41,894 nucleotides of DNA, taken from Acidobacteriota bacterium (GTDB lineage Bacteria > Acidobacteriota > UBA6911 > RPQK01 > DATIPO01). The position numbers and the translations under genes are program-made. The stretch spans positions 1 to 41,894 of the forward strand of contig DATIPQ010000127.1 of NCBI GenBank assembly GCA_035471785.1, read 5' to 3'. The notes beneath the pieces are model-generated. The model was not told the DNA's origin, searched no databases, and saw only the letters and a list, made by a program, of their open reading frames with translations. This document shows, piece after piece, positions 19,355 to 27,287 of this stretch. Each line of letters begins with the position of its first letter. Position 1 is the first letter of the stretch.

Positions 19355-19361
19355 AAAGGAG
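19355..19361 (+). promoter_or_regulatory. Ribosome-binding site fixing the oxygenase start
   Basis: AAAGGAG lies 7 bases upstream of the ATG at 19369 and just after the stop of the preceding synthetase (19349-19351). It supports 19369 over the earlier in-frame ATG at 19291, which would overlap the synthetase by about 60 bases. Confidence 0.8.
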
Positions 19362-19368
19362 CGCCGAC

Positions 19369-20340
19369 ATGCCCCCAGCCGGCCCATCTCAGACCGCTAG
19401 CGGAAGACGCAGTCCAACCTTGATCGACGGCACTCTCGACAAGTTCGAGCAACTGACCGAGCAAATGCGCGAGCAGTACTCAAGGGCCGAGCCCTATCCC
19501 CATTGCTGCATCGACGACCTTTTCCCCCCCGACCTCTTGAGAGGGGTAATCGAAGAAGTTCGTCAGGCTCAGTCTAACGCCGGATGGAGCGACTTCGAGC
19601 ACAAGGACCGCGCCAAGAAAAAGCGCATTATCTCCGTGGAAGAGCTCAGCCGCGGCGCTCAGAATACTGCTGACTTACTGTCCATCTGCACCTCCTCGCG
19701 CTTCATACGGGGGCTGGAGACGTTAACCGGGATCAAGGGCCTGCTGCTCGACCCCCATTACTACAACTCCGGATTTCACCAGATGGAGAGGGGCGGATTT
19801 CTCAAGATCCACCGGGATTTTTTCCGCCACATAGACCTCGATCTGTTCCGCAGGGTCAACATCATTCTCTACCTCAACGAGGACTGGAAGGAGGAGTACG
19901 GCGGTTATCTGGAGCTGTGCGACACCAACCTCGAGAACAGCGTCTATTACTATCCCTTCATCAACCGCATGGTGGTTTCGACCGTGACGGCCGACGCCCT
20001 GCACGGCAACCCCGAACCGCTCAACTGCCCGCCCGACCGTTCCAGGCTGTCCTTCGCGCTCTGGTACTTCACCGCCTTGATCCCGGAGGAGGAGTTGATG
20101 AAGTACGAGCTGACGTCCAACGACGGCTGGTACGACAAAGACAACCTTTCCATGCGGCCCAGCAAGCCGCTCTCGCAGATGATCCTTCCTCCCGTGGTCA
20201 AGGACTTCCTTTTCAGTCCCTCGGCGGTGGCGGTCAAATTCACTCCTCCCTTCGTCATCCACGGCCTCACCGTGGCCAGGCGGTGGATGCGGCGGAGGCA
20301 TCTGCGGAAAAACCAAGATTCTGTAGGACAGGAAGGCTGA
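19369..20340 (+). CDS. Fe(II)/2-oxoglutarate-dependent oxygenase (prolyl-4-hydroxylase-like fold), likely hydroxylase
   Basis: 323 aa. The double-stranded beta-helix core shows the metal-binding HxD in KIHRDFFRH (His about 147, Asp about 149), the distal His in DALHGNPEPL (near 212), and the 2OG-binding Arg in DRSRLSFALWYF. The segment RRVNIILYLNEDWKEEYGG is typical of this oxygenase superfamily (2OG-FeII_Oxy_3 type). Such enzymes usually hydroxylate unactivated carbons of amino acids or peptides. The gene begins 17 bases after the C*-A-T-E-C synthetase and its TGA overlaps the ATG of the next synthetase by one base, so it is translationally coupled within the NRPS operon. The substrate is inferred: Asn on T4 is favoured because of the preceding C* domain, but Pro, Asn-1 or the basic residue are possible. 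Distinctly shorter and different from TauD/SyrP-type enzymes. Confidence 0.88.
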   Translation: MPPAGPSQTASGRRSPTLIDGTLDKFEQLTEQMREQYSRAEPYPHCCIDDLFPPDLLRGVIEEVRQAQSNAGWSDFEHKDRAKKKRIISVEELSRGAQNTADLLSICTSSRFIRGLETLTGIKGLLLDPHYYNSGFHQMERGGFLKIHRDFFRHIDLDLFRRVNIILYLNEDWKEEYGGYLELCDTNLENSVYYYPFINRMVVSTVTADALHGNPEPLNCPPDRSRLSFALWYFTALIPEEELMKYELTSNDGWYDKDNLSMRPSKPLSQMILPPVVKDFLFSPSAVAVKFTPPFVIHGLTVARRWMRRRHLRKNQDSVGQEG

Positions 20341-23300
20341 TGGAGAGAACGCTGCAACGAAGTGAAGGCGCCACCGCCCTCAAGAATGGGCAGGCCGGTC
20401 CCGCCGCGGACTGGGGACGGCCCATTCACCGCATCTTCGAGAGCCGGGCCGCCCGCCATCCCGACGCGGTGGCAGTGGTATGCGGGGATCGGTCGGTCAG
20501 CTATGGAGTCCTCAACCGGCGGGCCAACCAACTGGCGCGCCATCTGCAAGACCGGGGATTGCAGCCGGGCGACCTGGTGGCCCTCTTCCTGGAGCGCACT
20601 CCGGCACTGATCGTCTCGCTGCTGGCCGTCCTCAAAGCGGGAGCCTCCTACCTGCCCATCGACTCCCACTTTCCCGCCAAGCGGGTGGCGCTGACGGGCG
20701 AGAAGGCCCGTTTCATTCTCAGCGACCAGTCCTCGGCCCATCGGCTGACGGGACTCGAGGCGCGAGTGATCGATCTCGACGAAGAAGAGCCGCGTATCTT
20801 CAAAGGCCGGGCCGCCAATCCCCGGTTGCAGGTCCCGCTCAACCAGCCTGCCTATCTCATGTACACCTCGGGCTCTTCGGGCAAGCCCAAGGGAACGCTT
20901 GTCAGCCACGGCAACGTGACCCGTCTCTTCCAGGCCGCCTTCAGCCTCTACGACTTTCAGCGCCAAGGCGTTTGGACCTTCTTTCACTCCATCGCCTTCG
21001 ATTTCTCGGTATGGGAGATCTTCGGACCGCTGCTTACCGGCGGACGGTTGGTGGTGGTGTCCCATTGGGACGCCCGGACCCCCGATGAGCTGGCCCGCCT
21101 CATCAGGCGCGAAGGCGTCACCGTACTCAGCCAGACGCCTTCGGCCTTCCGGCGGCTGGTGACTCTGGGACGGCTCACCCAGGACCGTCCCTCCGACCTG
21201 GCGTTGCGTTGGGTGGTCTTCGGAGGCGAGGCCCTCTACATGCAGCCGCTGCTCGAGTTCTGCCCGGCCCTGCGGGAAGCCGGCACCCGACTGCTCAACA
21301 TGTACGGCATCACCGAGACCACCGTCCACGTAACTCATCGGCTGATGGACGAGAAGGACGCCGAAGAGAACCGCAGCCTGATCGGCCCCGCCCTGCCTCA
21401 CCTGCGCGTCCACCTTCTGGACGCCCACATGAATCCCGTACCCGCCCAAGTGGCGGGCGAGATTTACGTGGCCGGAGAGGGGGTGGCCCTGGGCTACTTC
21501 CAGTCTCCCTCTCTTACCGCCCAGCGCTTCCTGCCCAGCCCGTTTGGGGGCGATCTCGGCAAGCGGCTTTACCGCTCCGGCGACCTGGGGCGCGCCTTGC
21601 CCGGGGGCGAGCTGGAATACCTGGGGCGAGGCGACACCCAGGTCAAGATCAGGGGGTTCCGCATCGAACCGGGAGAAGTCCGCTTTTGCCTGCTGGGCCA
21701 GCCGGGCGTACGGGAAGCGGTGGTCAGGGCCGTCGAAGATCAGGCCGGGGACAAGGTTCTGGCCGCCTACATCATCCCCTCCGGCCCGGAGCTGGCGCTC
21801 GACGAACTGTGGGACTCCCTGCGTCAGGAACTGCCCGAACACATGCTGCCCTCCTTCATCGAGGTCATGGACGAGTTCCCGCTCACGCCCAACGGCAAAA
21901 TCGACTACAAGGCTTTGCCCGCGGCTCCTGACCGCGATCGGCAAAAGCGCGATGGCTTCGTGCCTCCTCAAACCTGGGAGCAGGAGGTGATGGCCGATGT
22001 GTGGAGCGATTTGCTGGCGCTCAAGTCGGTGGGCATCAACGACAACTTCTTCAACCTGGGCGGCGACTCCATCAAGGCGCTGCGGGTCAGCGCACGCCTC
22101 AAGTCGCTGGGGCTGGACATCGCCATCGAGGACCTCTTCGAGTTTCCGACCATCAGCGCCTTGAGCCGTCTGGTCAGCAGCCAGAAGCAGCAGGACGCCG
22201 AAGACGCCCTGCCGGCGGAGGCTCTCTGGAAGGGCTCCCCGCCCACGCTTCCCGAGCAGGCGGTAGACGCCTATCCCCTCACCCACCTGCAGCTCGGAAT
22301 GCTCTTCCACGCCGCCGAAAGCCGCCTCGACGTCAAGCCCTACCACAACGTCAGCCTCTTCAAGATCGAGGGGCGTTTTCAGGAAGCACGCTTTCGCCAG
22401 GCCGTGGAGGGACTCCTGTCGGCTCATCCCGTCCTGCGCACCGGCTTCGAGATGGAAGCCTACGGCCTTCCCATGCAACTGGTCTACGACCGGGTGGAGC
22501 CGCCGGTGACCGTGGAGCGCTTGCCCCAGATGCCGGCTTCCCAGCAGGAGAAGGCGGTCGAGGACTGGATGGAGCGCGAGAAGAGCAATCACTTCGATTA
22601 CGCGCGGGCGCCGCTGATCCGCTTCAAGATCATGGTTTGCTCGGATGAACTCTTCTACCTGGGGCTGACCGAGCACCACTCCATCCTCGACGGGTGGAGC
22701 GTGGCCAGCCTGCTCACCGAGCTCTTTCAGCGCTATCTGCGGGAGGGCGGCGGAAGTCCGCCGCAGGACGCCTACTCGCCGGCCGACAATGTCTTTCGCC
22801 GCTACGTCCTGCTGGAGCGGGAGGCTCTGGAAAGTCCCCGTCAAGCCCAGTTCTGGAGCGATTACCTGAGCGACTACGCCCGTCTGCGCCTGCCCCTCAA
22901 CGTGGGCGCCAATGAGCAAGAGACGGCGACGGGTTCGGCGGTGGGCAAGAAGCGGTTCCCGCTGGACGACGAGCTGACCCAGGCCCTCAGGTCTCTGGCC
23001 CGCGAAGTCAAGGTCCCACTCAAGAGCGTCCTGCTGGCGGCCCATTCGGCGGTGCTGGGATTCATCACCAACAGCCGTGACACCATGACGGGACTGATCG
23101 CGCACGGGCGTCCCGAGATGGAAGGCGGCGAGGCCGGGCTGGGACTCTTCCTCAACACCCTGCCCTTGCGCATGAAGCACCGCAACGTCACCTGGAAGGA
23201 ATGGCTGCAGCAGACTTACCGGGAGGAAAGGCGCATCCTGCCCTTCCGCCGCTACCCGCTGGCCGCCATGCGCGATCCCGAGGGGGGCAAGGCCGACCTG

Positions 23301-25430
23301 CAGACGGCCTTCAACTACACCAACTTTCACGTCTACGAGAAGCTGGTCGAAGACGCCCCCCTCAAGATTCTGGAGACTCGCGTCCACGAAGAGACCGACT
23401 TCGAGCTCTTCACCGACTTCAGCATGCTGGCCAGGACCGAACAGTTGGACCTGACCCTCTCCTACAGCCGCCGTCGTTTCCAGCCGCAGCAGATCGAGGC
23501 CATCGCCGACTGCTATCTGCGCTGCTTTCAGTGGATGGTGGAGGACCCCTCGGCGGCCATCTGCCTCTATCCCTTGCAGTCGCCGGAGGCGCTTGCCCGG
23601 AGCCTCTCCGCCAGGACGCCCTGCCAACCCGCCTGGAGCGACCTGCGCCAGTTGATGCAAAGGGCCCGCGAGTCCTCCTGCGCCGACCGCGTCGCGGTGG
23701 TCGACGGAGAACGTCACGTTTCCTACAGGCGCTTGTGGCAAGGCGTGGACCGGCTGGCCGCCAGCCTGGGGCGATTGGGCGTGGGGCCGGACGTCCCGGT
23801 TGCGGTTCTTCTGGGCAAGTCGCTGGAGTGGACGATGGCGGCTCTGGCCGCCGTGGAGGCGGGCGGCGCCTATCTCCCGCTGGACCCGGCCGATCCCGCC
23901 GAGCGCATCAACTACATGATCGAGAACGCCGCCGCCCAGGTCGTGGTGAGCGATGCCGAGTCCGCCGCGCTGCTCTCCCTGCCCGGACTCAAGGTCATCA
24001 CCGTCCAGCATGGGGACGGGCCGCGATCTCAGCCTCGCGGGCCGGTTCGCCCGCTGCTCCCCGACCATCTCAGCTACCTCATCTACACCTCGGGAAGCAC
24101 GGGACGGCCCAAGGGCGTGGCCATGCACCACCGCGGAATCGCCAACCTGATGAGCTGGCAGCAGGCCGACACGCCCATCCGGGGCCGGCGCATCGTGCAG
24201 TTCGCCTCCACCGGATTCGACGTTTCGGTTCAGGAGATCTTCACGGCGGTGATGGGAGCCAACACCCTGGTCATGGCGCCCGGCCAGACGCGGCGCGACT
24301 TCATCCGCCTCTCCGGGCTGCTCGCCCGAGAGCAGGTGGAATGCCTGTTCGCTCCCGACACGGCCCTCAAAGCCCTGCTCGCGGCTGCCCATTCAAACGG
24401 CCTGCAACTGCCGGCTTTGCGTACCATCATTCACGCCGGAGAAGCCCTGGTGGTGGACGAGGGACTGAGGCGCTTCATGCAGCGGGGCGGACGGCTCTAC
24501 AACCACTACGGCCCCACCGAGTCGCACGTGGTGACGGCGGGCCGGGTGGAGCCGGGCCGGGGAGACAACGGCACCAGCCCGTCCATCGGAAGGGAAGTCG
24601 ACGACACCGCCGTTCTCATCCTCGATTCCTGGCTGCGTCCCTGTCTGAGGGGCGGCATCGGCGAGATCTACATCGACTCGGTCAACGTAGCCCGCGGATA
24701 CCACGCTTCGCCGCGCTTGACGGCCGAGCGCTTCCGTCCCCATCCCCGGGCGCGCGGTGTGAGGGTCTTCAAGACGGGGGACCTGGCCTGTCGCGACCAG
24801 CAAGGCGATATCTGGTTCCTGGGCCGCGCCGACAGCCAGGTCAAGGTGAGGGGCTACCGCATCGAACTGGAGGAGGTGCGCCACGCCTTCATGCGCCATC
24901 CCTCGGTAGAGGACGCGGTGGTTTCGCTGCGCCGGTCCAGCGGCGAGAAGCGCCTGTGCGTCCACGTCCTGGGGGGCGGGGAGGTGGACGTCAAGGCCCT
25001 GCGTCAGTTCGCGGGTTCCGAACTGCCTCCTTACATGGTGCCCGCTCACATCGTGCCCGTCGACTCCATTCCCATGACCCGCAACGGCAAGATCCACTAC
25101 GCCGCCCTGCCGCCTCCCGAGGCCTCCGTGCAGAGCCCGGCCCGTCCCTACAGCCCCCGCGACGAGGTGGAGAAAAGGGTCCTCGACCTGTGGAGCGAGG
25201 TGTTGGAGGGAGTCGCGGAAATCGGTCCCGAGAGCGACTTTTTCGAGCTGGGAGGGGACTCCCTCACCCTGCTGCGGCTGCAATTGAAGATTCAGTCCCG
25301 CTTCGCCTTGCAGATGTCGATTCCCAAGCTGGTGATGAATTCGTCCCTGCACAAAATGAGCCGGCTGATCGGCCAAATGATGAAACGAAACGATGCCGGA
25401 GGAGAGACGCATGAAGAAAAAAGAGTTTAA
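20340..25430 (+). CDS. NRPS, A-T-C-A-T (predicted Thr-Pro)
   Basis: 1696 aa from the ATG at 20340, which overlaps the oxygenase TGA (TGATG) and has AGGAAGG just upstream. The frame stays open further upstream to 19917, but that part overlaps the oxygenase and is not protein-like. A5 covers about 20-530 (TSGSSGKPKG near 176, NMYGITETT near 320, NGKIDY near 514), with pocket D-F-W-S-V-G-M-V-H, the Thr type. T5 has LGGDS (Ser near 577). C6 covers about 640-1075 with HHSILDGWS near 779. A6 covers about 1105-1600 (TSGSTGRPKG near 1250, NHYGPTESH near 1388), with pocket D-V-Q-F-I-A-H-V-V, very close to the Pro code of tyrocidine synthetase. T6 ends the protein (GGDS, Ser near 1639). C5 at the end of the 13475 product would supply condensation onto Thr. 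Same domain order as the 340 gene. Confidence 0.95.
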   Translation: MERTLQRSEGATALKNGQAGPAADWGRPIHRIFESRAARHPDAVAVVCGDRSVSYGVLNRRANQLARHLQDRGLQPGDLVALFLERTPALIVSLLAVLKAGASYLPIDSHFPAKRVALTGEKARFILSDQSSAHRLTGLEARVIDLDEEEPRIFKGRAANPRLQVPLNQPAYLMYTSGSSGKPKGTLVSHGNVTRLFQAAFSLYDFQRQGVWTFFHSIAFDFSVWEIFGPLLTGGRLVVVSHWDARTPDELARLIRREGVTVLSQTPSAFRRLVTLGRLTQDRPSDLALRWVVFGGEALYMQPLLEFCPALREAGTRLLNMYGITETTVHVTHRLMDEKDAEENRSLIGPALPHLRVHLLDAHMNPVPAQVAGEIYVAGEGVALGYFQSPSLTAQRFLPSPFGGDLGKRLYRSGDLGRALPGGELEYLGRGDTQVKIRGFRIEPGEVRFCLLGQPGVREAVVRAVEDQAGDKVLAAYIIPSGPELALDELWDSLRQELPEHMLPSFIEVMDEFPLTPNGKIDYKALPAAPDRDRQKRDGFVPPQTWEQEVMADVWSDLLALKSVGINDNFFNLGGDSIKALRVSARLKSLGLDIAIEDLFEFPTISALSRLVSSQKQQDAEDALPAEALWKGSPPTLPEQAVDAYPLTHLQLGMLFHAAESRLDVKPYHNVSLFKIEGRFQEARFRQAVEGLLSAHPVLRTGFEMEAYGLPMQLVYDRVEPPVTVERLPQMPASQQEKAVEDWMEREKSNHFDYARAPLIRFKIMVCSDELFYLGLTEHHSILDGWSVASLLTELFQRYLREGGGSPPQDAYSPADNVFRRYVLLEREALESPRQAQFWSDYLSDYARLRLPLNVGANEQETATGSAVGKKRFPLDDELTQALRSLAREVKVPLKSVLLAAHSAVLGFITNSRDTMTGLIAHGRPEMEGGEAGLGLFLNTLPLRMKHRNVTWKEWLQQTYREERRILPFRRYPLAAMRDPEGGKADLQTAFNYTNFHVYEKLVEDAPLKILETRVHEETDFELFTDFSMLARTEQLDLTLSYSRRRFQPQQIEAIADCYLRCFQWMVEDPSAAICLYPLQSPEALARSLSARTPCQPAWSDLRQLMQRARESSCADRVAVVDGERHVSYRRLWQGVDRLAASLGRLGVGPDVPVAVLLGKSLEWTMAALAAVEAGGAYLPLDPADPAERINYMIENAAAQVVVSDAESAALLSLPGLKVITVQHGDGPRSQPRGPVRPLLPDHLSYLIYTSGSTGRPKGVAMHHRGIANLMSWQQADTPIRGRRIVQFASTGFDVSVQEIFTAVMGANTLVMAPGQTRRDFIRLSGLLAREQVECLFAPDTALKALLAAAHSNGLQLPALRTIIHAGEALVVDEGLRRFMQRGGRLYNHYGPTESHVVTAGRVEPGRGDNGTSPSIGREVDDTAVLILDSWLRPCLRGGIGEIYIDSVNVARGYHASPRLTAERFRPHPRARGVRVFKTGDLACRDQQGDIWFLGRADSQVKVRGYRIELEEVRHAFMRHPSVEDAVVSLRRSSGEKRLCVHVLGGGEVDVKALRQFAGSELPPYMVPAHIVPVDSIPMTRNGKIHYAALPPPEASVQSPARPYSPRDEVEKRVLDLWSEVLEGVAEIGPESDFFELGGDSLTLLRLQLKIQSRFALQMSIPKLVMNSSLHKMSRLIGQMMKRNDAGGETHEEKRV

Positions 25431-27162
25431 CCGCTACTGGAAGGTATTGGCGCCCTTTAAATGGTCGATCCTGATGATCTTCCTTTTCTGCTCCTTCTCG
25501 GCGGGGGTCAGCCTGGCCCAACCCTACATCTTTCACTTCATCGTCGACGAGATCGCCCTCAACCAGGCTCTGGACGCGGCCGCCAAGATGACCCGGCTCA
25601 GCTACGCCGGAATCCTCTTGCTGGTCCTGATTTTTCTCTCTTTCCTGGCCCAATACCTCTACCAGTACCGGTCCGCCGTCCTGGGCAACAAGATCACCGC
25701 CCGCCTCCGCTACCGGCTGCTCCGCCACATGCTTCATCTGCCGCTCAACGTCCTCACCCAGATGAAGACGGGCGGCGCCGTGGCCCGGCTCAACCAGGAC
25801 ACCCAGACCGTCAGCCAGACCGTCAACCGGGCGCTGGTGCTGCCCGGCATTTCGCTGATTCAGGCTGCGGTGGCGCTGTTCATGGTCTTCTTCCTCAACT
25901 GGAAGATGTCTCTGGCGGCTTTGGCCATCATCGTTCCCATGGGCATCGCCACCCACCTCTACGCCAAGCGCCTGCGGCCTCTCTTCGTGGAACTCAGCAA
26001 GATGGGCAGCGAGCTGAGCGCCCGCAGCACCGAGATGTTCGGAGGCGTACGGGTCTCGCGCATCTACCGGCGCGAGATGGCCGAACGCAATGCCTATCTC
26101 AAGATCTACCACCGCATGATCCGCCAGTCGCTGGCCGCCGCCAAGAAGCAGGTGGGCATCGACAGCTTCTGGCACATCGGCTTCGGTCTCATTCAGATCA
26201 TCATCGTGATTCTGGGCGTCTACCTGATCATCCACGATGAAGGCACGGTGGGCGACATCCTGGCCATCATCATGTATTCCAACCGCATCATGGGGCCCAT
26301 CTCCCAGGTGGTGGGATCTTATGACCAGCTCCACTCTTACCTGGCCGCCATGGACCGCATCTTCGAGATCCTCAACATCAAGCGCGACAAGCTTGACCGC
26401 GCCGATGCCGTGGAGGCGCCCAGGGTGGTGCGAAGCCTCAGGATCGAGAATCTCAGCTTCAGCTACCCCGGGGCCACCCGCAAGGCAGTGGACGGCGTTT
26501 CCTTCGAGGTCAAGCGCGGACAGACGGTGGCCCTGGTGGGCAAGAGCGGAGCCGGCAAGAGCACCCTGACCGACCTGATTTCACGCTTCTACGATCCCCA
26601 GGAGGGCGCCATCTACCTGAACGGCATCGAGCTTCGGGACATCAAGCTGAAGAGCTACCGCGGCTTGCTGGGCATGGTGCAACAAGACGTCTTCCTCTTC
26701 GACGGCAGCGTACGCGACAATATCGCCTACGCCCGCCCCAGCGCCGACATGGAAGACATCATCGCGGCAGCCCGCCACGCCAACGCGCACGAATTCGTGG
26801 ATCAGTTGCCCCAGGGCTACGACACCCTCATCGGAGAGAGGGGCGTGAAGCTGTCGGGAGGACAGCGCCAGCGCATCAGCATCGCCCGCGCCTTTTTGGC
26901 CGATCCCAAGATTCTCATCCTCGACGAGGCCACCAGCAACCTCGACACCGAGAACGAGCAGGCCATCCAGGCGGCTCTCAAAGAACTGCTCAAGGAACGC
27001 ACCACCTTCATCATCGCCCATCGCCTCAGCACGGTCACCTACGCCGACACCGTGATCGTGCTGGATGAGGGCAAGATCACCGAGATGGGTTCGCCCGAGG
27101 TGCTGCTGGCCAAAGGTGGAGCCTATTTCGAAATGATCGAGCGCCAACGCCGCACGGCCTGA
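25411..27162 (+). CDS. ABC transporter, fused permease and ATPase (MsbA/lipid-A exporter type)
   Basis: 583 aa from the ATG at 25411, chosen because GGAGGAG sits 6 bases before it (25398-25404); an ATG at 25393 lacks this. The first 20 bases overlap the end of the preceding synthetase. The N-terminal half (about 1-320) has six hydrophobic segments of a type-IV exporter membrane domain. The ATPase half shows Walker A GKSGAGKST, Q-loop MVQQDVFLF, signature LSGGQRQR, Walker B ILILDEATS and switch His in IIAHRLST. A half-transporter of this size works as a homodimer in the inner membrane. Its place inside the NRPS operon, overlapping a synthetase gene, makes export of the peptide (and producer self-protection) the likely job. 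The family assignment is secure; the cargo is inferred. Confidence 0.95.
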   Translation: MKKKEFNRYWKVLAPFKWSILMIFLFCSFSAGVSLAQPYIFHFIVDEIALNQALDAAAKMTRLSYAGILLLVLIFLSFLAQYLYQYRSAVLGNKITARLRYRLLRHMLHLPLNVLTQMKTGGAVARLNQDTQTVSQTVNRALVLPGISLIQAAVALFMVFFLNWKMSLAALAIIVPMGIATHLYAKRLRPLFVELSKMGSELSARSTEMFGGVRVSRIYRREMAERNAYLKIYHRMIRQSLAAAKKQVGIDSFWHIGFGLIQIIIVILGVYLIIHDEGTVGDILAIIMYSNRIMGPISQVVGSYDQLHSYLAAMDRIFEILNIKRDKLDRADAVEAPRVVRSLRIENLSFSYPGATRKAVDGVSFEVKRGQTVALVGKSGAGKSTLTDLISRFYDPQEGAIYLNGIELRDIKLKSYRGLLGMVQQDVFLFDGSVRDNIAYARPSADMEDIIAAARHANAHEFVDQLPQGYDTLIGERGVKLSGGQRQRISIARAFLADPKILILDEATSNLDTENEQAIQAALKELLKERTTFIIAHRLSTVTYADTVIVLDEGKITEMGSPEVLLAKGGAYFEMIERQRRTA

Positions 27163-27287
27163 GGCCGGGTAGTCCGCCTCTACCTGCGGTGGAAACGGCG
27201 TGAATGGCGGAGGCCTGGTGGGATGCACATCCTTGCCGCGATCCCCACCGGAGCCGCCGGCGACCTGAGCGCCACCTTTTGCTAAGC

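Noticed and set aside
19917-20339. Upstream extension of the Thr-Pro synthetase
   Set aside because: It overlaps the oxygenase entirely and encodes a low-complexity leader. The ATG at 20340 has a ribosome-binding site and coupled overlap.
19950-24392. Very long open frame on the minus strand (about 1480 codons), and many other long minus-strand frames
   Set aside because: They lie antisense to strongly conserved NRPS domains, their translations are rich in Gly, Gln, His, Asp and Val with no family motif, and GC-rich third positions keep antisense frames open by chance.
27204-27287. Upstream ATG for the Glu-Gly synthetase
   Set aside because: The 28 extra residues are Arg/His/Trp-rich with no NRPS character and there is no ribosome-binding site. 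Family-like sequence begins just after 27288.
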